This document shows positions 1 through 11,834 of a stretch of DNA of 64,000 nt, piece by piece. How positions within the stretch are numbered: the stretch's first letter is position 1; every line of letters begins with the position of its first letter. A program made the translations under genes and the position numbers. The notes below the pieces were generated by a model. That model saw only the letters and a program-made list of their open reading frames with translations, searched no databases and was not told the DNA's origin. Source of the stretch: Fasciola hepatica (lineage: Eukaryota; Platyhelminthes; Trematoda; Plagiorchiida; Fasciolidae); assembly GCA_948099385.1 (NCBI GenBank), contig CANUEZ040000116.1:16626001-16690000 (forward strand). The letters are read 5' to 3'.

Positions 1-914
1 AAGCACTAGCACAACATTTGACGTCCCGGCAAAGACGAGATAAGACTCTCCTAACCCGGAGTGATAGCTTTATTATATGAAGGTGGGGAGCCGTGGAAAT
101 GGAATTTCTCTTTCGTAAGTAGTATGTGTGGTCGATAGTAAGTCTTGCATATTATGGACACTGGAGCGACGGATAACGCGATGATAGATCGACATGTGGT
201 GAAACAAGAACGACAGTAATATGCAACGTGTGCTTACACTCTGCCACCGAGAGAGTACGGCGGTGGAAACGCCCCACGGTACCACGGTGTCTCCGAACCC
301 GTATGCATTCTACCCACAAACCGATCCATGGACACCGAAAATCTCGGCCCACTGATCATATGGTAGATTGAGAAAAATCTTCGAATCAGCCTGGATTGGA
401 TATCGCTAATGCAAATAAGTAGCTCCGTTGTAGCTGGATCATTTGATTCCGAACAAGCAAAGTATCATCTGGCACGTCTTACCGAGTACAACACAGCTAT
501 TACTACACCGAAGACAGCCTTAAATTAGTCGCTGTACGCTACCTGAAATATTTTATTATTATTGTATAATAAAAAAGAATTAAAGAAGAGAAACCAATCA
601 ACTGCTGCTACATGTGCATACAAGTTATTCTGACCGGCTCAATCGTGTTCGTCTAGAACTTTCGAAAAGAATCGTAGACGCAGAGCACCCCAGTCTCGTG
701 GAACTTATTCAACTCCATTCTTTTTGTGGGCACTATACGTGATTGTGTTGACCGCTGTGGGTCACAGATTTTAGCGCACTGCTTTAGAAAATTCAGCTAC
801 GTGTTGAACGGTCACCAGAATTACCAAACAAAATGTGCTCGCTCATTAATCAACCGAAACAACGAGTTGACCCAGTTGGACAGTTGACTGATATAGCTCT
901 CGACGCACGGGATT

Positions 915-963
<49 letters not shown>

Positions 964-3517
964 TATTTACATGTGTGTAAGGGTGAGTGGCTCGGTCTGG
1001 ATGTTGCTGGTATGAACCTTATTGTTTGGGTACATTAGTATCACTGTTCATTGTTCCAAACTTCGTACAAGCGGGAAAGGCGAAGCGTGGGAGGGACGGG
1101 ATTCGGGCGATTAGGGTGGTGGGGGTAGTAAAAGTGACTTTACCGGTTTTACTTTCCTTCTATTCACTTGGTGGTCTGTTTCTTTCCGGTAGGTCCTGAA
1201 TGTCAAATCTGGGCGAAAAAATATCGCGTCGGCGTATCAACGGAAGTATTTCAGTCCATTTGTGTGACAAATTTTCAACGTAATCCACATCAAACTTGAC
1301 TAATGGTGGTGCAGATTGCCAGAGGTCAGAAAAACGTACAACTAGCTGTTTTTTTCAAGATAATCGTGAGCTACTATTTTATTTATTATTGCTATTATTT
1401 AATACTTAGTGTATCGGCAGATAATCCGCATCTACTTGCGCACCAGCTTTGTTCGTCATCGGACAACTGTGCTGATCCAGGAGGTTCTATCTTCTCCACT
1501 ACCGGTCATACTGGTGCTATCTTTAAGTGCTCAGTTCGATACAATACATCTGATCTATTGGCGCATTGGCCGTTCCCATTCTCAGGGTCATACTTGGCGG
1601 TATCATTTTGGTATTAAATGAAGAAAAATGACGGTGGACCTCTCCTGTAAAAATCTCTTCTACGAAAGGTAATAATGATGTTCTGATTCCAGTGCTGCTT
1701 TCACGAATTGTCTTCTCGCTTATCCTTTTTTGATGATGAGAAGCACTTCTCGGTAAAGATTGGTTTGACAGTAATTTTCTTGAGAAAAAAACGGTATTTT
1801 GACCCAAATGTAAGACACTTTAGAACCACTGAACAGAATAAACATTCAACTGATGAGCACTGATCAATTCACGGGAAAATCCAGTTGTAGACGCTCAGAT
1901 AGTAATTTGGTTTACTGTGCAGGTGCCAAGTGCTAAGATACTTAATGCGGACAAAAACAGTATACTCCATTCGTGAAATGTCTAAAACTGTGGGATTGGC
2001 TTCGAGGCTCAGCCAGTAGATCACACGAGGTAACAAAGCGTGGATAGTGTCCGCACACGCGTTCCAAACCCTATTCGAGAACGAATACCCTATATCAAAT
2101 AGTATGTCTGCACGTGTGTACATGATCGACCAAATGTGGCACTCAGCCGTGACTGTAAACCGTGACGCTTTTGTGAGCTTCATGGATGACATAAAATAAA
2201 AAGTACAACCAACTACGGTAGTCTGAAACGAAGTAGTTCAGAGTACACTGCTTTGCCGTTTTCACGTGACGAAGATGAATGTAACAGACGAGGGGTTGGG
2301 TCTGTGATGATCAAGGTTCCAGCGAGGAGGTCGACATTGGAGGAGTAGAATCATGCTCGGCAGAAGCACTGAGAATTAGCATTCTCACGTACACCAGAAG
2401 TGAATGATTTTGTCTTTTCAGCACTGCCGATACGTTCGAATGGGTTGAACTAAATGTTAGCAGTTAAATACCAAACGACGAGTTCTGTGATCCGCATATT
2501 CACACGAAGAGAATTGTGGAAACGAATGGGACCATGGAATATATCAAACTAGCCAAGCAAAATACTAGACATGACAACTTCCAGAGCAGTCCGTGAGAGA
2601 ACAGCCAGATCATGCGGGAGAACAATTCGATCTTAACAGAATCTCTGCAGGACAGGACTATGGCGCAGACTTAGAGATCACGCAGCTTAGATCGACCCGA
2701 GTTCCCACGTGCATTGGTTAACTCTTAGCCTGAACTAAGTGTACCGAGAACTGACAAGAACAGAATAACGATCACGTATTCTGTCGGTTATGTTTACTGC
2801 AAATTCCTCATCAAATGAAGCAAGAAATGGCCAAATTGATAGGAAATTTTCCGACCAAACAGTAAGGCGATCTTGTTTCATCAGGATGATCTGACTTCCA
2901 GGTTCAGGCTACATCCGATTAGTTTATTCCTGAGCCCAAAGACTTAGCCCGCCACCCCTCGCCGGTACGCGTCCAGCCGAGCCGAGCCACGCCCCGTGCA
3001 CTAGTGTTCATATTACCACCCTTTTAGAACAGAACTTCAATCGGGTCATGTGGACGGACATAGCAAGGAGGATAGTGAGTGGAACAAGCTGGCACAGACC
3101 CATGACCAAAAATAGACCCACGACAAAACAGTCGTGAATCAGGAACACGTGATCGAAAGAGTGAAATTTCAAACCATCATGGAAACAACCTGATTCATTT
3201 CCTGAACAAAATCGATGCTAAAACTGAAATCTATCACGAAACGGATTGCTTAAGATGTCAAATTTGTACAACAATCTTTGCTCCCGAGTCTGTGCCCCTT
3301 TTTCCGATTGCGGTTTTCACGGAACTCGAGGCAAAAAAGCGAAAGTACAAGATCAACAGCCACAATTGTTTTGTGGAATGCAGGGCAGTGAAATCAGTGG
3401 CACTGTTCTCGTATTTTTGAGTGTTGTCAAGCTTGGTCGGTACAACTCACTATCTCTCTCGTATTGCAAATTATCGTTACAACACTTCCTCATCTAGTTA
3501 TCGTTTATTGGTCCTTT

Positions 3518-3521
<4 letters not shown>
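1..3521. other. Non-coding stretch, no gene supported
   Basis: Frames on both strands are short and broken, and none resembles a family I know. It contains a GT microsatellite (917-962) and a small GC-rich patch near 2945-2998. Nothing else can be assigned. Confidence 0.5.
917..962. repeat. (GT)n microsatellite
   Basis: About 23 uninterrupted GT units. The Val/Cys open frames that cross it are artefacts of the repeat. Confidence 0.97.

Positions 3522-3568
<47 letters not shown>
3522..3568. repeat. (TA)n microsatellite
   Basis: About 23 uninterrupted TA units, the first of several TA arrays in the window (also at 8.5, 11.6, 60.0, 61.1 and 62.9 kb). Confidence 0.97.
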
Positions 3569-3571
<3 letters not shown>

Positions 3572-3881
3572 CCATATGATTTGTCCACATCATCAACTAG
3601 ACTGAAATCATGGAGGATACAGTAGAGAAGTGCAGTAGATACAGTAGATGTATTTAGTATGTCCAAAAGTAATCGTTATGCTATGACGAGTTTCTTGTCC
3701 GGTCATCGATGTGGTTTGTCCTCCACCAACGAGCTAAGACGCGATAAGTCCGGTGAATGGGCTACCGTGGCTCTTCGATGATCCTGTTATCCGGAACTTA
3801 GTGGAGAGCACTGAACGTGATTTATTTCAAAAACAAACATTCTCTCGACTCCATATCATATGAGATACACACAAATATACA

Positions 3882-3882
<1 letters not shown>

Positions 3883-3915
<33 letters not shown>
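3883..3915. repeat. (AC)n microsatellite
   Basis: About 16 AC units; the flanks (3569-3882 and 3916-4357) hold no recognisable gene. A short stretch at about 4130-4172 resembles the body of SINE family A on the minus strand. Confidence 0.95.
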
Positions 3916-3917
<2 letters not shown>

Positions 3918-4357
3918 TAGTGTTCCCACGGGGATAGCCAGACAACTAGATGAATTTCCACATGGGTTTGTCATAGGCCGTTTACTCACGTTTGTCCCAG
4001 TTGCTCTGTTAGTCTAGAAAAATGCAGTTTACCTTTTTATTATATGCTTGCGATTGAGCACAACGGAATGGGTATGTCTCATTAGTATGCAGTCACAATT
4101 CACTATTATGGATAATCGTCAATCTAACTCAAAGGCTTGGAGTAGAGAACCACATAAGTTCCCAGCAGATGAAAGCTGTTTTACTTCTAATGTTCTCATG
4201 TTCTGTGTCTACCTAATTGCAGGCGTTGCGGTAGAAGATTGCATTCGGGATCGCATGTTACTAAGATGACAGGACATTTTTCGGGGATCGCAGCATTGCG
4301 TCCTTTTAGACAGTGTCATTCTTTGCCTTTCTTCCCTATCGAAATGCTTATTACAGA

Positions 4358-4414
4358 TATTATTATTATTATTAGTAGCAGTAGTAGTAGTAATAATAAT
4401 AGTAGTAGTAGTAG
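4358..4414. repeat. Compound trinucleotide repeat (ATT/AGT)
   Basis: A run of ATT units passes into mixed AGT and AAT units, forming a compound triplet microsatellite. Confidence 0.93.
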
Positions 4415-4792
4415 GGTTGCCACTATAAGTCTCGATTACATCGTCATCTACCTTTCCACGTTTACGTCACGTGATTTTATCCTTAAACATTTCCCCTTAA
4501 AGCGTGGATCTTTTCAAAGTTTTTTCTAGCGGCTTATGACTGACTACTTTGGGGAATCCATTTTTAAAATCTCATCACCTTTATCAGTTGCATCTTTAGT
4601 TTTCGTATTCGCACACACCGCATCACATCGATATCCCTGTTTCCGGACATCATAATGCGATTCTGACAGACAGAGCAATCGAGACGACATGCAATCCAAT
4701 TTCTCAATCCGTCTATCATGGTTCAGTTCGGGGTTTCAAATCGCCGCAGGTGGTTCACCTAACAAACATCATTAATTCATCAACTTATTAAT

Positions 4793-4844
4793 CAGCAGCA
4801 GCAGCAGCAACAACAGCATCGTTGTCATTATCATTATTATTATT

Positions 4845-4878
<34 letters not shown>

Positions 4879-4912
4879 CTATCATAATAATCAATAATAA
4901 CAGCAGCATCAT
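4793..4912. repeat. Compound trinucleotide repeat (CAG/ATT/ATC)
   Basis: CAG/CAA units are followed by ATT, then about ten ATC units, then degenerate AAT and CAG units. The apparent minus-strand poly-Asp/poly-Asn peptide is explained by the repeat. Confidence 0.93.
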
Positions 4913-4992
4913 AAACACAATCGTCCGTGTTTGGGGGCCAGCTACGTGTTGTTCTCTGGGGCAAAAGGGTATTACGAACGATATGGCATGGT

Positions 4993-4996
<4 letters not shown>

Positions 4997-5025
<29 letters not shown>
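4997..5025. repeat. (TG)n microsatellite
   Basis: About 14 TG units, 180 bp upstream of the large TATG array. Confidence 0.95.
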
Positions 5026-5027
<2 letters not shown>

Positions 5028-5207
5028 CAATTCTGTTCATTCCGTTCGCGGTGGAAGTTGAACGAATGGCACCAGCTGTCGAAACAACCCATCTCTGACC
5101 CGGTTCATCAGTTGCTGCACAACACAAAAGCATGCCCCTTCCCTGGGTCGCGAACTAGCCCGAATTGAACTGATTGGGAAACAGACAAACACAATGTGGC
5201 CATCGGC

Positions 5208-5634
5208 ATGTATGTATGTATGTATGTATGTATGTATGTATGTATGTATGTATGTATGTGTGTATGTATGTATGTATGTATGCATGTATGTATGTATGTA
5301 TGTATGTATGTATGTATGTATGTATGTATGTATGTATGTATGTATGTATGTATGTATGTATGTATGTATGTATGTATGTATGTATCGGTATGTATGTATG
5401 TATGTATGTATGTATGTATGTATGTATGTATGTATGTATCGGTATGTATGTATGTATGTATGTATGTATGTATGTATGTATGTATGTATGTATGTATGTA
5501 TGTATGTATGTATGTATGTATGTATGTATGTATGTATGTATGTATGTATGTATGTATGTATGTATGTATGTATGTATGTATGTATGTATGTATGTATGTA
5601 TGTATGTATGTATGTATGTATGTATGTATGTATG

Positions 5635-5663
<29 letters not shown>
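5208..5663. repeat. (TATG)n tetranucleotide array, 456 bp
   Basis: A tetranucleotide array of about 113 units. Interruptions are clustered in the left half: a TGTG variant near 5260, a TGCA near 5282, and two identical CGG-bearing interruptions at 5386-5388 and 5440-5442 that lie exactly 54 bp apart. The right 220 bp is uninterrupted. All frames are open across it and read as four-residue repeats (Tyr-Val-Cys-Met or Tyr-Ile-His-Thr), which is trivial and not evidence of a protein. Confidence 0.98.
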
Positions 5664-5703
<40 letters not shown>

Positions 5704-5711
5704 GTAATAAT
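5664..5711. repeat. (ATA)n microsatellite
   Basis: About 16 trinucleotide units abut the TATG array directly, with one G interruption near 5704. Confidence 0.95.
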
Positions 5712-7084
5712 ATAGTTTGCCTTCTTCATTTGTTAGACAAACAGCCGTGTAATATTTCTGGAAGGGACCCAAGGCCACCTTATGGGGAAGTGAAGAGGAG
5801 TGACAGATATCAAGCCGGAGACATCACATTTCTAGAGTCCACGATGATGACCGCATGACCACCACAGGTCATAACAGTGCATACGTATATGCAACCTTTA
5901 GCGACTATCAGGCGATAAAAAATCACTTATCGAATTATTTTCCTCCCCCACCTAATTTCCTCGGCGGAGTGGCCGTCCTACCATCGGCCTGATGACGTCA
6001 GTTCGGCTGGTGTTAGGATGTGTGCAATCCTGTGACTCAACTCGATGAACAAATCAGTAGCAATCAACGGAACCTAAGGTACATGTTAGAACATTATTTT
6101 CTACCCTTCTGCCAAAGTATCATTTATTTTCAACTTTCCTCTGATTATATGGATTGCATACAGATCTATGGGGAGTTTGGAGGGAAATATACTCGATCTT
6201 CGTGCCTAGACAGATATCAAAACCATGGTTTTAGTTATAGAGAGGTTCTAAATTTTCTGGTAGAATGATTCATCGTGCAATATCAGCGCTTCGACTCACC
6301 GGTGAAAACTATGGAAATAGCTGCTTCATTTGGTTGATTCCTAGTTAGTGATCGTCAGTTGTGCAATGCACGTCGACGACCGGCACAATCTAACGAAGAT
6401 TAGAACCCGGGTTTTTTGTGGGTACACATTGAGATCCCCTTTGCAAAATGTCCGAGGCAGTCGGTGCATCATCACTAGCGCACTTCGGCCTAAGACAAGG
6501 GGACAAAATCCCACCAACGCCGAAGACTTTTCACATTTGAATCAATTCCACTTGTGCCAAAACCAGCAATTATAGGGAGAAATTTCTGTTCGCCTCATAA
6601 ACGCGACCATAACATCGGTGGAGTGTGAACCTCGTCAAACAGGAACGATCTCAAGTCCTGAGGAATGGTTTGTGAACTAATACAACATGAAATGTCTATT
6701 CTCAGTCGTGCAGTGGCCTCGTCTTGTTGTATGTAAGAGATCATCATCACTGTTCTATCCGTCATGACCCAAATGGGACTCGAACCCGGGTTGCTTGATC
6801 ATGAGTCACACACGTGCACCCTAGGCTATTCTGACTGACTTTGGAAATCACTCTTTTCGTATGTGAACAACTCATCAACAGCACAGCAATCGAATCCTCT
6901 GATCAATATCTCCTCCGTTGGGTAGATGGAGCCTAAGCGGAACGAAAGTATCGCAAACAAGCCGCCGAGTTTGACTACTTCATCAGTTAAAGTAGCATTG
7001 GCTGCGCAGCATTATTACTCAAGTCACCATGGGCCGGTGTAAGTAGCACGTAAGATTAGTGATTATATTTTACTCGCTGATGTT
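5712..7084. other. Non-coding stretch with possible SINE heads
   Basis: No gene recognised. Near 6772-6806 the minus strand contains GGTTCGAGTCC, an RNA polymerase III B-box-like motif, and a weaker one lies near 6400-6415. Both fit degraded tRNA-derived SINE heads. Confidence 0.4.
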
Positions 7085-7345
7085 TCCACTAGAAGCGAGA
7101 AGTGCTTCGGAGAGGTCAGCTTTTAAATACAAAAAGAAGCCGAGCATCCTCAACGCGAGGTGTCCAGGTCTTGCAACCATAAACTACGAACCTTGGCATT
7201 GTAGACCCGTCCCTTAGGGGGGTGTCGGATGTCGTAGCTGTGCCACAGGTATTAAAGTTTAGCGAAAGCCGCTCTAATTCACTCTTTCCGTGATATGATC
7301 TCTCCAAAAACATCACCTCCAGCTGTTATCACGCTCGAAAGGTAT
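7085..7345 (-). mobile_element. RTE-like LINE fragment, C-terminal RT region
   Basis: The sequence aligns by eye with 12234-12490 of the larger LINE in this window. On the minus strand it encodes a stretch with the motif RVEDARLLFVF and a preceding YGCKTW motif. These match the post-palm region of RTE-like reverse transcriptases (consensus RVEDVRRLSVF after a YxCETW motif). Only about 260 bp remain, with frameshifts, so it is a dead fragment truncated at both ends. The flanks give no clear target-site duplication. Confidence 0.75.
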
Positions 7346-7671
7346 TTTTTCACGAAAAGCGTATCCAAATGTCAGAGATAACTGAGTTCCAAATTAGGTA
7401 AACGAACACGTGCCGGCTGACCTAAGAAAGTCACCGGTTGACCGGCCACTTGGTAGACACATTGACCGTGTGGGAAATAGGTAGCAGTGGATGCAATCAA
7501 AGCGGATGAGAATCTCACCACACGCTCATCAAGGGTTGAAGGATAAGAGGTCAGTCAAGGGCTGGGAGAATATTAGTTCTGTTCCACCGGATAGGGACAA
7601 CGATAGGATGAGTCAGTCTGTCATGCAGAGAGGATTAGGAAACTGTGTCCGCTTCCCAGTGCGTGTTTTCA

Positions 7672-7729
7672 TGTGTGTGTGTGTGTGTGTGCGTGCGTGT
7701 GTGTATGTGTGTGTGTGTGTGTGTGTGTG
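7672..7729. repeat. (TG)n microsatellite, imperfect
   Basis: TG units with GCGTGCGTG and TATG interruptions. Confidence 0.95.
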
Positions 7730-8494
7730 CAGAAGACAGTAAAAGGGAACAACCAATATGTGACCTCTTATAGACATTTCATCGCCTTCTCATAACTTCC
7801 AGCACTAGCCCTGCCATTCCACTTCCCACCGACTCATGTTACATTTTGCAGTCAGAGAAAACGGAGTCCTTGCTTGTATGACCGGTTCAGCCGTAGAGAG
7901 AGACAGTCAACACGAGAGAGATTTGACGCACCACCCGTGCCGCTATGCACGCGCATATACCTCCGTGTCTGGGCTTAGTAAATCCTCTTAGGCACGCGCC
8001 TTGTCGACCAACACCACCGAGATGAACACTACCATTGGGACTATCATCCATAGTCCGTTTGGAATGACTGTGCTAAATGACTGCGGAATCGAAATCGACT
8101 CACCTGAAAATTGATTGAATGAGCAATCTGTCTATCTATCGATCTCGTGGGCCAACCCAACCGGGTCAGAGCCTACGAGTCCCAAACCGGGAACGGTTTG
8201 AGTGACTAACAATTTATTCAAGTACTTTGACCAACACGATAGGAATATTTTAAAAATATTATAACCTTCAATTAGTGTCAACCCCCATTCCCGTAGTTTT
8301 GCGGTGTGGCAGTGGCTTTTATTGGAGTCTGAATTGTCCCATATCTTGACATCTATTCACCTCGTCTTTCCGTTGGCAAATCTCCGCTGATACGGTCATG
8401 TGCCAACTTCTTGATTTGGACTAATTACCGACACAACTCGTCCACACATAACCATTTCTACTTAGACTTTTTAACCTTTCTGCTTCTCTTTTTC

Positions 8495-8652
<158 letters not shown>

Positions 8653-9744
8653 AATGGTACGCAACGCGATCCGAATCGTTATCCTATACTGCTGCCTTAC
8701 ATAAACGGTCTCTAATATTGTATTTTTGCTACTGGAACCTTACGGATAGAGGATATTCCGTCACCATTGTACGCATGCACAAGTCATACTACGTCGACCG
8801 ACTGGTGGATTGAAAATATGCCTACATCAACACCAGCCAAAGTTGCGTCCCAGTTACCGCTATATCGACCAGGTGTCCATTTTAGCCCAGTTGCCCAAAT
8901 TATCTCATGTACATATTAGACGTGCAAAAATACCTACATTCAATACGTACGAGTGACCGGCTTCGTGTAATTCATCTCCCAGTCTTTTGTAAAGCTGTCC
9001 AATTCCTGCTATCCCGATCTTGCAAATGTGTACAGAAGAATTCTGAGCGCGATCGAAACCAGTCAACAGTTTCGGTTACTTTATTTCATATGGAGTAGAA
9101 TTAAACAATCTTCACGAACGGTATCAAGAAGTCCGTCTAGGGTGAGAAATTGTCAGAAAATTGTACGAGCAAAAGGGGATATTTCTATCTGATGTGTTCC
9201 CAACTGCGCAGTGTGCATTCTGGTTACATTTTCGAGGTACCGTGATTCAACTGGGCATTCATTTTGTATTTGTGGTACACGGGTTCGAGAAGCGTGGCTC
9301 GGAGATACGGAGTGGCCATGAAGTACATAAGGTTCAGAAAAAGGTCATTTGCATCAAAAATTCAGGCAACTGGCTCTGGTGTGGTTTTAACTTTTACTTT
9401 AGGTCTGATAATCAGATACTAAAATCGTCCAACTACCCCGACTACAACGGTAAAAATTGTTATTCGGACGATAGACTTTGGTCGTGTCGATGATAAAGAC
9501 CATCAATTCACGTGATTTTGACAGTTTATTTTAGACCCTTCGTGGTCGGTGGTGAACGAATCAAACGCTAGTAGCACACAAGCGTTTGTCACGCCGGGAG
9601 TAAGATGTTCAAACCCTGCCACCATATTGCTGGCAGACAGCAACACATTACCCCTGGACTGGGTACTACATATGAATTACTGTGACCCGATATGATTCTC
9701 CGAAATTCAAAGTTTCAGGATCGGATTGCCTCTTTTACAAGCTT

Positions 9745-9990
9745 GCTGTGGAGCGGTTATACACCAAAGTCGCAAAGGCCCATCGCACTACTGGAAATAA
9801 TTGGCAGCCAAAGGCTGGGAAGTGAAGTGATGGAAAACCACATAAAGTCCCAGTATGTCAGGTGTAATAACCATCCGGACTACACCGGATTACCGTAAAT
9901 CACCAAAGTGACCAGCTGCGGTGCCGGGATTCTAACCCGCGAACTCTGTGGTGGTAAGCCTGCGCTCTAAACCAGTCGACCACTCTAATA
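9745..9990 (-). mobile_element. tRNA-derived SINE, family A, near full length
   Basis: Read on the minus strand, a tRNA-like head with GGTCGACTGGTTTAGAGCGC (A-box side) and GGTTAGAATCC (B box) is followed by a body containing TACTGGGACTTTATGTGGTT. The tail contains GCCAATTATTTCCAGTAGTG and CGATGGGCCTTTGCGACTTTG. The same head-body-tail order recurs at 29110-29335, 38045-38240 and 54315-54590, which defines the family. A SINE has no protein product and would depend on a partner LINE. Confidence 0.75.
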
Positions 9991-10014
9991 GCGATGTGAG
10001 CCAATAAGATCACA

Positions 10015-10065
10015 GGACATGCCCCGCTCCACTGCAGTCATGCGCAAGCATGGAATGATAGAAAA
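10015..10065 (+). repeat. SINE family A tail fragment
   Basis: Contains CTCCACTGCAGTCATGCGCA, the terminal tail module also seen near 30290-30340 and 31280-31320. It lies in opposite orientation to the neighbouring SINE, so two insertions abut. Confidence 0.6.
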
Positions 10066-10369
10066 TAGAGAACAAAGGAAGTGAAAGCCCAATCACTTTT
10101 GACGAACCGGCATCTGATTCTCTTACAGCGACTAAAGAAAATTCGTACAGAGAGAGCTGCTCTGCCGAAGAAACTGTAGCAAACCTCCTGTTTTTCTAAG
10201 AAATCGAGTGCTTAAGTGTCTGTTCACTAACAGAACACTAGTAAACTATGATGCGCAGTGAAATGAAGGAAATCACTCACTGTCGAATTCGAATACTAAC
10301 GTATTATTGTGTCAGAACCGAGATCGGTTAGGAGTGTATCGAAAAATCGATGCTTCATGTGAAATGTTA

Positions 10370-10545
10370 TGGTAAATTTTTATTGTTAAATAACACGGAG
10401 TAGTCAGGTAACCTTTCTCAAGACTGGTTTTACTAGCGAAAACCAGTGTAAAGCCGGTCTTGCGAAAGGTTACCCGTGTTGGTCGAAAGGTAGACAACCG
10501 ACCAACGATTTCGACTACACTGTTATTGAGCAATAAAATTTTACC
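10370..10545. repeat. Inverted pair of a short repeat (head-to-head)
   Basis: Arms at 10407-10427 and 10454-10474 are inverted complements over 21 bp with two mismatches. Inside lies a second 9-bp hairpin (10423-10431 with 10439-10447). Each arm is the start of a copy of one repeat that ends in AATAAAATTTTACC or a close variant: the left copy reads leftward to about 10370 and the right copy reads rightward to about 10545. The rightward copy matches 29674-29790. Confidence 0.7.
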
Positions 10546-11622
10546 AACACTAACGTCCTCCACATACTTTTTCGTGTGAAAGCCTCTCTGAATAAAGAAA
10601 AGATCACGGTAACGAACAAGCTGGGCAACGTCATCCACTGGCTAACATAGCTACGTGCATACTTTCGGAATAACATTTAAAGTATCAAATTCGGATTGGT
10701 CGATCAATGTTGTAGGTGCCGTATTGTTCGGAACAAGGAGAGAGGTTATTGTTTGTGGTCAGGAAAGTCCGGTGATCAAAGGACATGTAAAACGGGATTC
10801 GCTGCCTCTTATCGTCACTGGAAGGTCACAGTCGACGTCAAGTTGGTTTGGCCTGGCCCTTTCGGATCTCAACCAGTGACTTCACAAACTGTTTGTGTGA
10901 ACAAAGAGAAGGGGTTTACCAGCCCAATCACTGCGTCTCCCGCTGTTCGGAAAAAATTCACGGGTACTTTGTAAATTAATTGGAAGGCTTCATCGTCTAT
11001 TTGGTGCCCTGTGTCGACAAGGGTGCGCGACTATTGTTCTAGTCACGGTTCTTCTGGTTCCCTTTCTTCGGCCAAGCTGGCTTTTGTGTCCTTGATTCAC
11101 TGAGACAGCTGAGGTGTTGTTTAGCCTACACAAGTTACTGAACACGAGAAAATAAATGAACCGGTTAACATGGAGAACGACAGGACAAGCAATTTGTTTT
11201 TGAGCAATCACTGACCAGCTAGTGAAGTGGTCGCTTGGTGTGGCGGAGGGACTAGGTCCTGCTCGCGTTTTAGATCAATCTAAATTTGGTACTAAGAACA
11301 TTATTCTTCCTCAGAATTAACTAACAGCCTTGTAAATTCATGTGATTAATCCTCACTTTTACCTGATGTTACTTCCAATCTATCTTAAAATGGTATAGAG
11401 GAGAATGGACCGATGACCCATGTGTGCACACAGACGTCACGACCAGATTGTTTGTTGCAGGTTTTCACTATCAGTGCTCAATCTCACTTATGTCTGTTAA
11501 AGCCGATAACTCGCGAATCAGAACAACGGGCCCGAGCAATGTTTTATCGAAAATTCAAAACGAATGTGTCGCCTGGCACACATGACTTCCGTATGATACT
11601 CGAACGAATATGATTGGTCAGT

Positions 11623-11680
<58 letters not shown>

Positions 11681-11834
11681 GCCGCTTGAGAACAAGTATG
11701 GTGCCAAGGCAACAACAACAGAAATACTACAAGGTCGAGGGGCGGGGACTGAGAGTCAGCATAAAAATTATAACAAGTTGAAGCAATTTTTTTTTAATAT
11801 TTTCACCGTGCACGTTTTGTGGATTATTTGTCTT
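10546..11834. other. Non-coding stretch
   Basis: Two overlapping plus-strand open frames at 10655-10974 match no family I know. A (TA)n array lies at 11627-11677. No gene supported. Confidence 0.4.
11627..11677. repeat. (TA)n microsatellite
   Basis: About 25 TA units, 160 bp downstream of the 3' end of the RTE-like LINE. Confidence 0.96.

Noticed and set aside
5155..5858. Long open frames (160-230 codons) over the TATG array on both strands
   Set aside because: A pure tetranucleotide repeat without stop triplets is open in every frame; there is no sign of a real protein.
10655..10974. Overlapping plus-strand frames as a small gene
   Set aside because: No family resemblance, no splice signals judged convincing and no regulatory context.
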